Shown here: positions 55,115 to 63,700 of the stretch, piece by piece
How the letters are laid out: each line of letters starts with the position of its first letter
Numbering within the stretch: the stretch's first letter is position 1
Origin: Alteromonadales bacterium alter-6D02
Lineage (GTDB): Bacteria; Pseudomonadota; Gammaproteobacteria; Enterobacterales; Psychrobiaceae
DNA length: 64,000 nucleotides
Direction of reading: 5' to 3'
Assembly: GCA_002835545.1 (NCBI GenBank)
Contig: PIZK01000029.1
Coordinates: 1-64,000, forward strand
The notes under the pieces: generated by a model
What the model was told of the DNA's origin: nothing
Database searches by the model: none
Seen by the model: only the letters and a program-made list of their open reading frames with translations
Translations under genes and position numbers: made by a program

Positions 55115-55471
55115 TCATGACACATTAGCCTCATCGACAAGCCTAGCAAACTTGTCGATGTGCAGCGCTGCATACAACGGTCTATCACGTGATAATCGGA
55201 GGTCGAGATTAACCATGTATCTCCATTGCTTAAGAGCACTAATCCCTTCTGCTTCAAAGTAGCCTTTTGGTGTTGCTTCGACGACTTTGATATTGATTGG
55301 AACCCCTGAGCAATTCACATCAAATTGCAGTACTAAATCACCAGAAACTCCGGCTTTGATGACCTCGACAGGATATTAATAGCCTTTTCTGAATATGAAC
55401 TTAGGCTTAGCACTAGTGTCAGTTTTTAGGTTCAACGGCTTTTCTGTTATCTCTCCGTGAAGGTGACCCAT
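55115..55471 (-). pseudogene. Decayed TonB-like energy transducer gene
   Basis: A minus-strand frame from ATG 55471 encodes MGHLHGEITEKPLN ... FIFRKGY, a TAA at 55376-55378, then YPVEVIKAGVSGDLVLQFDV, NCSGVPINIKVVEATPKGYF and EAEGISALKQWRY, which is a TonB C-terminal domain. Neither a membrane anchor nor a Pro-rich region is left, and there is another in-frame stop just before the ATG. It is a non-functional relic. Confidence 0.65.
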
Positions 55472-55572
55472 TTACCCACCACAAGGGCGAACCATCGCTG
55501 ATTCACCCTTTCTCAATAAAGAATAGTTGTGACAGTCCCTTCATTTCCTTTGTATCCCCCTTGCAAATATAA

Positions 55573-55587
55573 TGTTATAACATAACA
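55573..55587. promoter_or_regulatory. Zur box upstream of the M3 peptidase gene
   Basis: TGTTATAACATAACA, identical over 15 bp to the Zur site at 3731-3745, 57 bp before the ATG. Confidence 0.75.
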
Positions 55588-55643
55588 CTATAATGGTAAT
55601 CAGTTTCCACATTAAACAAAACTAAAAACGAAGAGAAACAATA

Positions 55644-57803
55644 ATGAAAAAAGTATTAGCTACAGCGATTAGCTCTATTTTATTGATGTCTGGCTGCTCA
55701 GAACCAAGCCAAACAGCTGCACCGACACAAGCGCAGCAAGCATCCTCAGTAGATGCGCAAATCATAAATCCGCTATTCACTCGTAGTGCATTGCAATACC
55801 AAACGCCAAATTTCGATCAAATCAAAGATGAACATTTCTTACCAGCGTTTGAAAAAGGTATTGCTGAGCAAATGGCTGAAATTAAAGCTATCGCTGACAA
55901 CAAAGCAGCACCAACGTTTGAAAATACTATAGTCGCTATGGAAAAGAGTGGTGAGCTATTGACACGCGCACAACGTGTTTTTTATAACTTAGTCGGTACT
56001 GATTCAAACCCACAGCGCCGTGCCATTCAAAAAGAAATGGCGCCTAAATTGGCCGTTCACGGTGACAATATCAGCTTGAATAAAGATCTTTTTAAGCGTA
56101 TTGAAACCATCTATCAACAGCGAAATAGCTTAGATTTAACAGCAGAAGAAGTGCGTTTAATTGATGTTTATTACAAACAATTTATCCGTGCTGGCGCTCG
56201 ATTAAACGAAACGCAACAACAGCGTATTCGAGAGATCAACAAAGAACTTTCTAATCTTGGCACCCAATTTAGCCAAAACATCATGGCGTTAATCAAAAGC
56301 AACGTAGTATTGGTAAAAGACAAAGCACAACTTGCGGGTTTATCTGATACACAACTAGCGCACCTTGCTAAAGCGGCAACAGAAGCGGGTCACGACGGCC
56401 AATACCTTATTAAGATCACCAACACGACCAGACAGCCAATCCTAGCCGCACTTGAGAACCGCGACTTGCGTGAAAAAATATGGCGTGCTTCAGCTGAGCG
56501 TGCTCTATCAGGTGAAAACAGTAATCGTGATGTTGTCCCTTCTATTGCAAACCTTAGGTCAGAACGTGCTGGGTTACTTGGTTACGACAGTTACGCTCAC
56601 TTTGGCTTAGAATCGCAAATGGCCAAAGAGCCGCAGGCTGTCCTTGATATGTTAACCAGCATGGTGCCTTCACTACTAGACAACGTCGAAAACGAATCAG
56701 CTGCTATTCAAGCGAAAATCGACGCCTCAGGTAGCAACTTCAAGCTAGAACCTTGGGACTGGTTCTATTACGCTGAGCAAGTGCGTAAAGAGAAATACAA
56801 CCTAGACGAAAATGAAGTAAAAGAATATTTTGAATTCAACCGTGTCTTGGAAGACGGTGTATTCTTTACCATGAACCGTTTATACGGCATAAGTTTCAAG
56901 CCACGTCCTGACCTACCGGTTTACCACGCTAACGTAAAAGCCTATGAACTGCTGGACGAAGACGGCACAAGTCTAGCTATTTTCTATGCTGACTATTTCG
57001 CCCGTGAAGGCAAGCGTGGTGGTGCGTGGAAAAGCGCTTTCGTCAAACAATCAGGCCTTGATAACCAGCGCCCTGTTATTGTCAATGTCATGAATATTCA
57101 AAAAGCACCAGAAGGTAAGAAAACATTAATTAGCTACTCGGAAGCAACAACAATTTTCCATGAAATGGGGCACGGTATTCACGGCATGTTGTCGCAAGTT
57201 AAGTACCCTACACTATCCGGTACATCAACTTCACGTGACTACGTTGAGTTCCCGTCCACGTTTGAAGAAGACTGGGCAATGCACCCTGAAGTGATTGCAA
57301 ACTACGCCAAGCATTATCAAACTGGTGAAGCGATACCTAAAGCGCTTTTAGATAAAGTAATTGCATCGCGCAGCTTCAACCAAGGGTTCGACACTTTCGA
57401 ATATATTGCTGCTGCGCTGGTTGATATGGAATGGCACTCGCTTCCGTCATCAGCAGGTAAACAAGATATTGTTGAGTTTGAGAAACAGGCGCTTAAAAAG
57501 CATAACGTCGATGTCAGTTTTATTCCACCACGTTATAAATCAGCCTACTTCGCACACGCAATGGGCGGTTACGCAGCAGGTTATTATGCTTACATGTGGA
57601 GTGAGATTTTAGCGGCAGATGCCTTTGCCTACGTGCAAACACAGGGTGGCTTAGATCGGAAGATTGGTCAAAAATACCGTGAAAACATTTTAGAGGTAGG
57701 TAACACCCGTGATCTAATGGAATCATACAAAGCATTCCGTGGTCAGGCACCAACCACCGACGCCCTATTAAAGCGTCGCGGTATCAACGTAAGCACCAAG
57801 TAA
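55644..57803 (+). CDS. M3-family zinc peptidase lipoprotein (peptidyl-dipeptidase Dcp-like)
   Basis: 719 residues. Lipoprotein signal with MSGC (Cys17), then the M3 fold with zinc motif FHEMGHGIHG (His506, Glu507, His510) and the third ligand region STFEEDWAMHPEV. FEYIAAALVDMEWHSL and YYAYMWSEILAADAFAY are Dcp signatures. Dcp removes C-terminal dipeptides; most homologues are cytoplasmic, so the lipoprotein signal puts this one in the periplasm or at the outer membrane. A Zur box upstream predicts induction under zinc starvation. Strong terminator downstream. Confidence 0.9.
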   Translation: MKKVLATAISSILLMSGCSEPSQTAAPTQAQQASSVDAQIINPLFTRSALQYQTPNFDQIKDEHFLPAFEKGIAEQMAEIKAIADNKAAPTFENTIVAMEKSGELLTRAQRVFYNLVGTDSNPQRRAIQKEMAPKLAVHGDNISLNKDLFKRIETIYQQRNSLDLTAEEVRLIDVYYKQFIRAGARLNETQQQRIREINKELSNLGTQFSQNIMALIKSNVVLVKDKAQLAGLSDTQLAHLAKAATEAGHDGQYLIKITNTTRQPILAALENRDLREKIWRASAERALSGENSNRDVVPSIANLRSERAGLLGYDSYAHFGLESQMAKEPQAVLDMLTSMVPSLLDNVENESAAIQAKIDASGSNFKLEPWDWFYYAEQVRKEKYNLDENEVKEYFEFNRVLEDGVFFTMNRLYGISFKPRPDLPVYHANVKAYELLDEDGTSLAIFYADYFAREGKRGGAWKSAFVKQSGLDNQRPVIVNVMNIQKAPEGKKTLISYSEATTIFHEMGHGIHGMLSQVKYPTLSGTSTSRDYVEFPSTFEEDWAMHPEVIANYAKHYQTGEAIPKALLDKVIASRSFNQGFDTFEYIAAALVDMEWHSLPSSAGKQDIVEFEKQALKKHNVDVSFIPPRYKSAYFAHAMGGYAAGYYAYMWSEILAADAFAYVQTQGGLDRKIGQKYRENILEVGNTRDLMESYKAFRGQAPTTDALLKRRGINVSTK

Positions 57804-57848
57804 GTCAATAAGGGTTAATCGCTAGCTAACGCGATTGATAGCCAACAT

Positions 57849-57882
57849 AAAAAGCTTGGTAAGCAATTACCAAGCTTTTTTT
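57849..57882 (+). terminator. Terminator after the M3 peptidase gene
   Basis: 11-bp perfect stem AAGCTTGGTAA / TTACCAAGCTT with loop GCAA and a T-run. Confidence 0.9.
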
Positions 57883-57929
57883 ACGCTCTAATTAAAAGAG
57901 TCTTTATAGCTATCCCTGTTACGATTGAA

Positions 57930-58091
57930 TTAGCCGGACGCTTCAAGATGTTTGTGTTTGCTCCGTGCTTTCTTTTGCATATTTTTCACTATATAGCCAC
58001 TATAATCTATATAGTGACTTAAGCTCTCCTTAGTCATTTGAAGGGTTGAATAGTTGGGAACACGCAACAATTTATTATTGATATTTCGGTA
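57930..58091 (-). other. Possible coding relic with internal palindrome
   Basis: A minus-strand frame between two stops encodes RNINNKLLRVPNYSTLQ, MTKESLSHYIDYSGYIV and a Lys/His-rich end. It looks protein-like but has no clear start and no known family. The TCACTATATA / TATATAGTGA inverted repeat (57986-58017) lies inside it. Confidence 0.25.
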
Positions 58092-58191
58092 GTTTTATTT
58101 TTTACGACGCAAGGATAGCGGTATTAACTAAATCTTGTACTACACTCGCCTTTGTTATATTTAGCTAACCAAGGTAATTTATGACTCGGAC

Positions 58192-58398
58192 TATCAATGG
58201 GGTCAGAGTCGTTGATTCCCGATTGATTCTAAAGTGTAGCGCAGTTGGGTGTCTAATGAGCCTAGGCAGTCGAATAATTAAGAAGCTAACAACGTCACGG
58301 TGTCATTAAGATAGTGCATAACAAGCCTCGATTAGCGAGGCTTTCAATATGCTGGCATAGAGTTAAGGATATCAACGACTGATTACCCCATTGATTAA
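58192..58398. repeat. REP-bounded composite unit C
   Basis: Direct REP (58193-58217), core with GTTGGGTGTCTAATGAGC, AATTAAGAAGCTAACAACG, the AAGCCTCG / CGAGGCTT hairpin (about 58322-58342), and a degraded inverted REP (58370-58397). Confidence 0.88.
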
Positions 58399-58403
58399 TG
58401 GGA

Positions 58404-58604
58404 TTATAATCCTTTATTGAAGTGTCCGGCTAATTCACCCACAACAACATCAGATGATTTAACACGGATATGGCGACCACTCCAGTCGACTAACTGAGAG
58501 TAAGCAGCATAAGAAAATGGAGTGGCATTACTATTTGCACTGCTAAAAAAATGACAATAACCTGCTAGGTTCTGGACGAACACCCATTGACTAATTGCGC
58601 ACAC
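58404..58604 (-). pseudogene. Possible C-terminal relic of another Y1/IS200-like transposase
   Basis: 66 residues from GTG. The segment PFSYAAYSQLVDWSGRHIR resembles the 'PF...YLELVDWTGR.IR' stretch near the end of the ~320-residue REP-type transposases of marine gammaproteobacteria; the link is from memory. The catalytic half is missing. It abuts repeat unit C. Confidence 0.45.
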
Positions 58605-58712
58605 GTTGTTGCTTTTTATAGGAGTGATATTGCATTATTAGCTTTTGAATCGAAGTAAGACAAGTGACAGGCAAAAATTTCATCATAACATTTCTGCCTG
58701 TCCTGAATTATG

Positions 58713-58929
58713 TTATGAACTACATTTACCTTTTTTAGCCATATCTAGCTTTGAAACTTCTTTTTGGCCTTTACCCTCATCAACAAGTTCAAGGCCAGCA
58801 CCGCCAACAAATACTCCCATCTTGATATACTGGCTTACAAAGTAGTTTTTACCACTTTCAGTTTTAACCAGCAGGTCATTTGGTGAAAATTCCGACTCTG
58901 TTGATAGCTTATGCTCTGCTCCACCTTTA
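58713..58929 (-). pseudogene. 5'-truncated gene relic cut at a REP unit
   Basis: A minus-strand frame with no start codon encodes EHKLSTESEFSPNDLLVKT, ESGKNYFVSQYIKMGVFVGG and AGLELVDEGKG ... GKCSS-stop. It opens directly out of the REP of unit D and shows good coding character. I do not recognise the family; the terminal CSS and spacing suggest a secreted or lipoprotein-like tail. Confidence 0.55.
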
Positions 58930-59040
58930 TCAATGGGGTCAGAGTCGTTGATGCTAAAATGTATCGTTGTTGGGTGTCTAACGAGCCTAGACAGCCGAAT
59001 AATTAAGAAGTTAAAACGTCACGGTGTCATTTAGATAGTG
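58928..59040. repeat. REP-bounded unit D (left half)
   Basis: Direct REP (58929-58952) plus about 85 bp of core (GTTGGGTGTCTAACGAGC to TTTAGATAGTG); it is then replaced by the next unit at 59041, so the hairpin and right REP are missing. Confidence 0.85.
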
Positions 59041-59223
59041 TATCAATGGGGTCAGAGTCGTTGATTCCCGATTGATTCTAAAGTGTAGCGTTGTTGGGTG
59101 TCTAACGAGTCTAGACAGCCGAATAATTAAGAAGTTAAAACGTCACGGTGTCATTTAGATAGTGCATAACAAGCCTCGATTGGCGAGGCTTTCAAGATAT
59201 CAACGACTCTGACCCTATTGATT
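59041..59223. repeat. REP-bounded composite unit E (complete, 183 bp)
   Basis: Direct REP (59042-59066), full core with the AAGCCTCG / CGAGGCTT hairpin (about 59171-59192), inverted REP (59199-59223). Tandem with unit D; the shortest complete example. Confidence 0.9.
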
Positions 59224-59240
59224 TTAAAAAACTCAGCTAT

Positions 59241-59432
59241 ATGAGTCCCTTTATCAAAGGACAACATATTGAATTGCCTTTTGACGGAAGTTATAAGATG
59301 CTCTCAAAATACTTAAAGCACTTAAGCTCACTTGGTCTTATTAAACCAGCAAATACTCGTGGTATGTATAACCTAAGCTTCAATGGTCCACATGACGCTA
59401 TCAACGCCATTATACCGCTCTACTCATATTAG
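59241..59432 (+). CDS. Small ORF, 63 residues, possibly a truncated gene
   Basis: ATG 59241 lies 18 bp after unit E. The peptide IELPFDGSYKMLSKYLKHLS then SLGLIKPANTRGMYNLSF looks like a small winged-helix end. The frame is open back into the REP, so a longer ancestor may have been cut. It overlaps the 3' end of the convergent PD-(D/E)xK gene by 9 bp. No family recognised. Confidence 0.4.
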   Translation: MSPFIKGQHIELPFDGSYKMLSKYLKHLSSLGLIKPANTRGMYNLSFNGPHDAINAIIPLYSY

Positions 59433-59819
59433 CTTGAATGCTTTTATAAAGTTTTTAGGATGTTGATGAAATCTGACATGTCCTTTGGCATTCAATCGTT
59501 TTCGAGTTTGTCTGAATGGCGGTGTTATATACCCCCAGTTTCCAACTCTGGAGAAGTAAATAACATAATCAATTTTTGCATCCCCCCATTTATTTTCAAC
59601 TAGGATATCTTCTTCATTTGATTCAACTGATTTAACTTGAATACGATAAAAATAATCGCCATCAGAGATGACAAAATCTGTTTTTAGTCCGTGATCGATC
59701 ATTGGCAAGAAAACATCCCAACCATCATTAAGTAACCAGCTTGCTGCTAGTGTTTCATACGAAAGGCTTTTATAGTGCTTTAAAGATTGATTTGCTGGTG
59801 TTGAGTTTTTTACAGGCAT
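59424..59819 (-). CDS. PD-(D/E)xK endonuclease-like protein
   Basis: 131 residues. The nuclease core is LKTDFVISDGDYFYRIQVKS: Asp, then a beta strand and Q-V-K, the PD-(D/E)xK signature with Gln in place of Glu, as in Holliday-junction resolvase-like and intron-encoded types. The N-terminus has YETLAASWLLNDGWDVFLP, the usual first helix and strand. It may cut DNA in a defence or mobile context. Small and free-standing; partner unknown. Confidence 0.65.
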   Translation of the reverse strand: MPVKNSTPANQSLKHYKSLSYETLAASWLLNDGWDVFLPMIDHGLKTDFVISDGDYFYRIQVKSVESNEEDILVENKWGDAKIDYVIYFSRVGNWGYITPPFRQTRKRLNAKGHVRFHQHPKNFIKAFKLI

Positions 59820-60110
59820 AGTTATATCCGATATAAATTAATGCCGTATGCCAGTGGGTCTTCAGCTAACGGACAGGGATTCCGTTTGGAATTTCCTTAA
59901 TTTAAATATCACCATACAACCGTAAGGGTTTGTATCTAATAGCGAAGGCTGCCCGCCTTGCATTTCCCCTAAATGGGTTAGATGCATTAACACTATTATC
60001 AGACTGAGGAGCCTGTGATAAAGCTTAACTTAAACTATCAAAAGATAGTTAAGCCATCAAGAGAAATCTCCTCTCTGTAAACGCTTTATTAGATCCTCTA
60101 CCGGAAACTT
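59820..60110. other. Intergenic stretch without a recognisable gene
   Basis: Contains an AACTATC / GATAGTT hairpin (60033-60050). No coding frame with protein-like character was seen. Confidence 0.3.
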
Positions 60111-60131
60111 GTGCCTGTCTCATATTTTTTG

Positions 60132-60440
60132 AATCGCCTTAACGCACAGAAACAAAAGGCTTTTGAACATAGCTGCACCGCACTAAAAGAGCTAGGAGTA
60201 TGCGTGAATGTCATCGATGGTATCCATAGTAAAATCATATTTGCAGACAATAAATATATGACGGTTGAATCATTCAACTGGTTTAGTGCAGCTAGAGAAG
60301 GAGAATATGCCAATGTTGAAACGTCATTAGTTTATGCAGGCGATTTAGCTAAAGAAACAAAAACTCATATCGACTTTCTCAACAACCGAATTTTCAGGCT
60401 GTATGTTAAAGACAGTGAATCAACAGAAGTCATTGCCTAA
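60132..60440 (+). pseudogene. Detached 3' end of a helicase-PLD gene
   Basis: About 102 residues with the PLD/HKD motif HSKIIFADNKYMTVESFNWF (H-x-K-x4-D), ending TEVIA. The upstream 21 nt of the open frame (from 60111) look unrelated. The fragment opens with AATCGCCTTA, identical and in frame with the last ten bases of the window, where the large helicase-PLD gene is being read into the same part of its PLD domain. It is most likely a copy of that gene's 3' end. Confidence 0.7.
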
Positions 60441-60539
60441 AGTTTTTTAATGACCACAAATTAACTATTACTAGCAGAGATAAAACTTAGAACCCCTAAT
60501 GAGGGGGCCAGTTTTACTGCACCACTACAGCTTTCAATT

Positions 60540-60644
60540 ATGCGAGCATATAGATATCAACGTCTCTGACCCCATTGATTTGGATTAGCGAGGCTTTCAA
60601 GATATCAACGACTCTGATATCAACGACTCTGACCCTATTGATTG
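60540..60644. repeat. REP cluster (inverted copies only)
   Basis: Inverted REP variant (60556-60580), the right-hand AGCGAGGCTTTCAAGA fragment of the unit core, and two further inverted copies (60604 truncated, 60619-60643). It is the rightmost REP site seen and precedes the helicase gene. Confidence 0.85.
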
Positions 60645-60774
60645 ATATTTACGTTTTGTTGTCATGCTTATTTTGATTATTGTATATATGTCAAAAGCCC
60701 CATATATAAATATTCGATTAAATGGTAACTTGTTAATAGAACGAGGGAATTAGACAAATATGAAAGGAAGCAGT

Positions 60775-63700
60775 ATGGATGACTTGAGCTGGATACGGTA
60801 TTGGCGGAACTCTCTTGCCGATGCGGATAGTGGTAAAGGAGCTTTAAAAAAAAGAGACCTTAACGGTTATCACCCTACCAAACGAACTAATTTTTCTTTA
60901 GGTATGTTAGAACCCAGCGACCAAATATTAGAAAAGCTTTTTGCTGATGAAAACGACAATGTATTGGTTATAAAAGCGCATTACCGACCCGTCCTTTATA
61001 CGATCACAAAACAGCATCGGCAGGATTATCGTGGTACAACACCTCAAGTTCTATCTCCTGTTATTTGCCCTATATGGATAACTCGCGAAGGTTTGTTTTT
61101 CTCAGCCGGAACCCCCTATATTCCTAGGGATATTTTAGCTCCTCAAGCCGATGATAAATTTACTATTGCCGCAGTATCTGATCTGGATGACTTCCTTACA
61201 ACTCATTCTACCCCTAGCTATTCAGACGATGAAATTGTGTCTGCAATCCAATCAGAAGAGACTATCGCTGAGCAAAGCAAACTGTGGACACAGTACTATG
61301 AACTAGCTCAGGGTCTATTTAGGGACGTTTGCTCAAAACAAAAAATTTATGAGTCTTACACTTTGTTGGAAAATGGTGTCATTGGGAAAATAGATGATAT
61401 CACGGGCGCATCTACCCATATATTAAGCCTTTATGACAAACTAACAGATTCTAATCACTCTTCACCACTTTTCCACTCTTATGCGACTCAATCCGTTTCA
61501 AGCCATGAGGCCTGTCTAATTTCTTCTGAAACCATCGCTGATAGACTTGGTCATTCGAATGCACAATTTCCTTTGGCTAAAGCACAGCGTGATGCATTGT
61601 CACATGCACTAAATATGTCTGACTCAGACATATTGGCAGTCAATGGTCCTCCAGGAACAGGAAAAACAACGTTTGTTCTGTCTGTTGTAGCTTCATTATG
61701 GATTGAGTCAGCGCTAAAAGAAGCAGAGCCGCCGCTAATCATCGCAGCATCCACAAACAACCAAGCAGTTACAAACGTCATTGATGCATTTGGAAAAGAT
61801 TTTGACGAAGGAAATGATGAACTAAGTGGTCGATGGTTACCTGATGTTTCCAGTTACGGCGGATATTTTCCTTCAGCCCAAAAAGAAGACGAAGCTTCTA
61901 AAAAGTATCAAACACGCAGTTTCTACTCTCAGCTAGAAAGTTTAGAATACCTAGACCGCGCTGAAACTCACTTCATTGAACGTGCTCAGGCATCTTTCGC
62001 AGAGATGGATTTTGAGAATACCACGGAGATTAAAGAGCATCTGCTCAATCAACTAAAGCTCAATAAACAAACGCTAAACCACATTCAAATTTGTTGGGAA
62101 AAATACTCTAAACAAAAGCAAGTTATAGAAAACCTACTAGGAATCGAACCGGAAAAGACTTTAGAGGGGCTAAAGCAAGAGCTTGAATGCGCTAAAAGCT
62201 TGCAATCAGTCACCAACATTAGCTTACTCAACTGGCGAAACTATCTTAGTGATGAATCTATTTGGCTATCTATATTCAGTTGGCTTCCTTTTGTGCTAGT
62301 CAAACGCGAAGCGCAACGGAAAAATTTTATTCATCAGTCTCTCTGCGTTACAGCCAATAAATTACAATGTCTGCCCGAAAATCTAGAAAGCGCAATAGAA
62401 AAAGTTCTAGCAGAACAGAAAATATACATCGATGAACTAACCACCACTTATCAACAGTACCTGCATCATTTTCAAACATTTAAGAAATCAGAAGCTGAAT
62501 GGAATTTAAGCACGAGAACCACTTTTCCTGAATCTAGCTCGATACCATCTTTGGAGGAGGTAGATTCTGCTCTTGATATTACAGTACGATTTAGAATGTT
62601 TAGGCTTGCTGTGCACTATTGGGAGGCTCGATGGCTGCTCACTTATAGAGGTGAAGAGGACAAACTGGAAGGGCTAGCGAATAAAACGGGGCTCAAGGCC
62701 GTACTTCCCAGATGGAAAAGGCGAATGATGTTAACACCGTGTATCGTATCTACCTTTCATTCTTTGCCGTCACACATGACCTATCAAGCATACGCAGGGG
62801 AAAGTGACTTTAGGACGGAGTATTTGATTAACGAAATCGATCTTTTGATTGTTGATGAAGCTGGTCAAGTGTCACCAGATGTTGCTGGAGCATCATTTTC
62901 ATTAGCGAAAAAAGCATTGGTGATTGGAGATATTTACCAGATAGAGCCTGTTAGACAACTCAATGCATGTATCGATATAGGCAACCTTAAGCAATCTAAA
63001 CTCATGACAGACAATGACGAATATGAGTCTATCCAAGCGTCAGGAAGAAGTGTCGTGACAGGTAGCGTTATGCACCTTGCACAACGAGCAAGCCGCTACC
63101 ACTACAAAACAAAAGCAGAACCTGGAATGTTTTTACAAGAACATCGCAGATGCTATGACGAACTCATATCCTATTGTAATGAACTTTGCTACAGCGACCT
63201 GTTAATAGCGAAGAGAGGCTCGGCAAACCTAGAATCACCCTACCCGCCTTTCGGTTATCTTCATGTTGACGGCTTAGCTGAGCTGTTTGGTGGAAGCCGT
63301 GGCAACAGATTAGAAGCTGAAACCATCGCTTCTTGGTTGGCGAGTAACCGCTCCAGAATTGAAGAGTACTTTGAAGAGCCACTAGAGAAAGCTGTAGGTG
63401 TAATTACCCCATTCTCAGCCCAAGTAGCTGCTATCTCAAGTGCCTGCAATGATTATAATATTCCAACAGGCAAAGCTGAAGGTCAACTAACCGTAGGTAC
63501 AGTGCACTCATTTCAAGGCGCCGAGCGTAAACTCGTTATTTTCTCTCAAGTCTACACTAAACATAGTAATGGGAGTTTTATTGATATAAATACCTCCATG
63601 TTAAATGTAGCTGTGTCGAGGGCTAAAGATAGCTTCTTAGTATTTGGGGATATGGATATCATTGCCGCTGTGCCCAAGTCTAAACCGAGAGGCCTTTTAT

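Noticed and set aside
58645-58845. 66-residue plus-strand ORF
   Set aside because: It is the antisense shadow of the better supported minus-strand relic at 58713-58929.
40958-60644. CRISPR array because of many short repeats
   Set aside because: Repeats are palindromic, irregularly spaced, in both orientations, and scattered over 20 kb; no cas genes.
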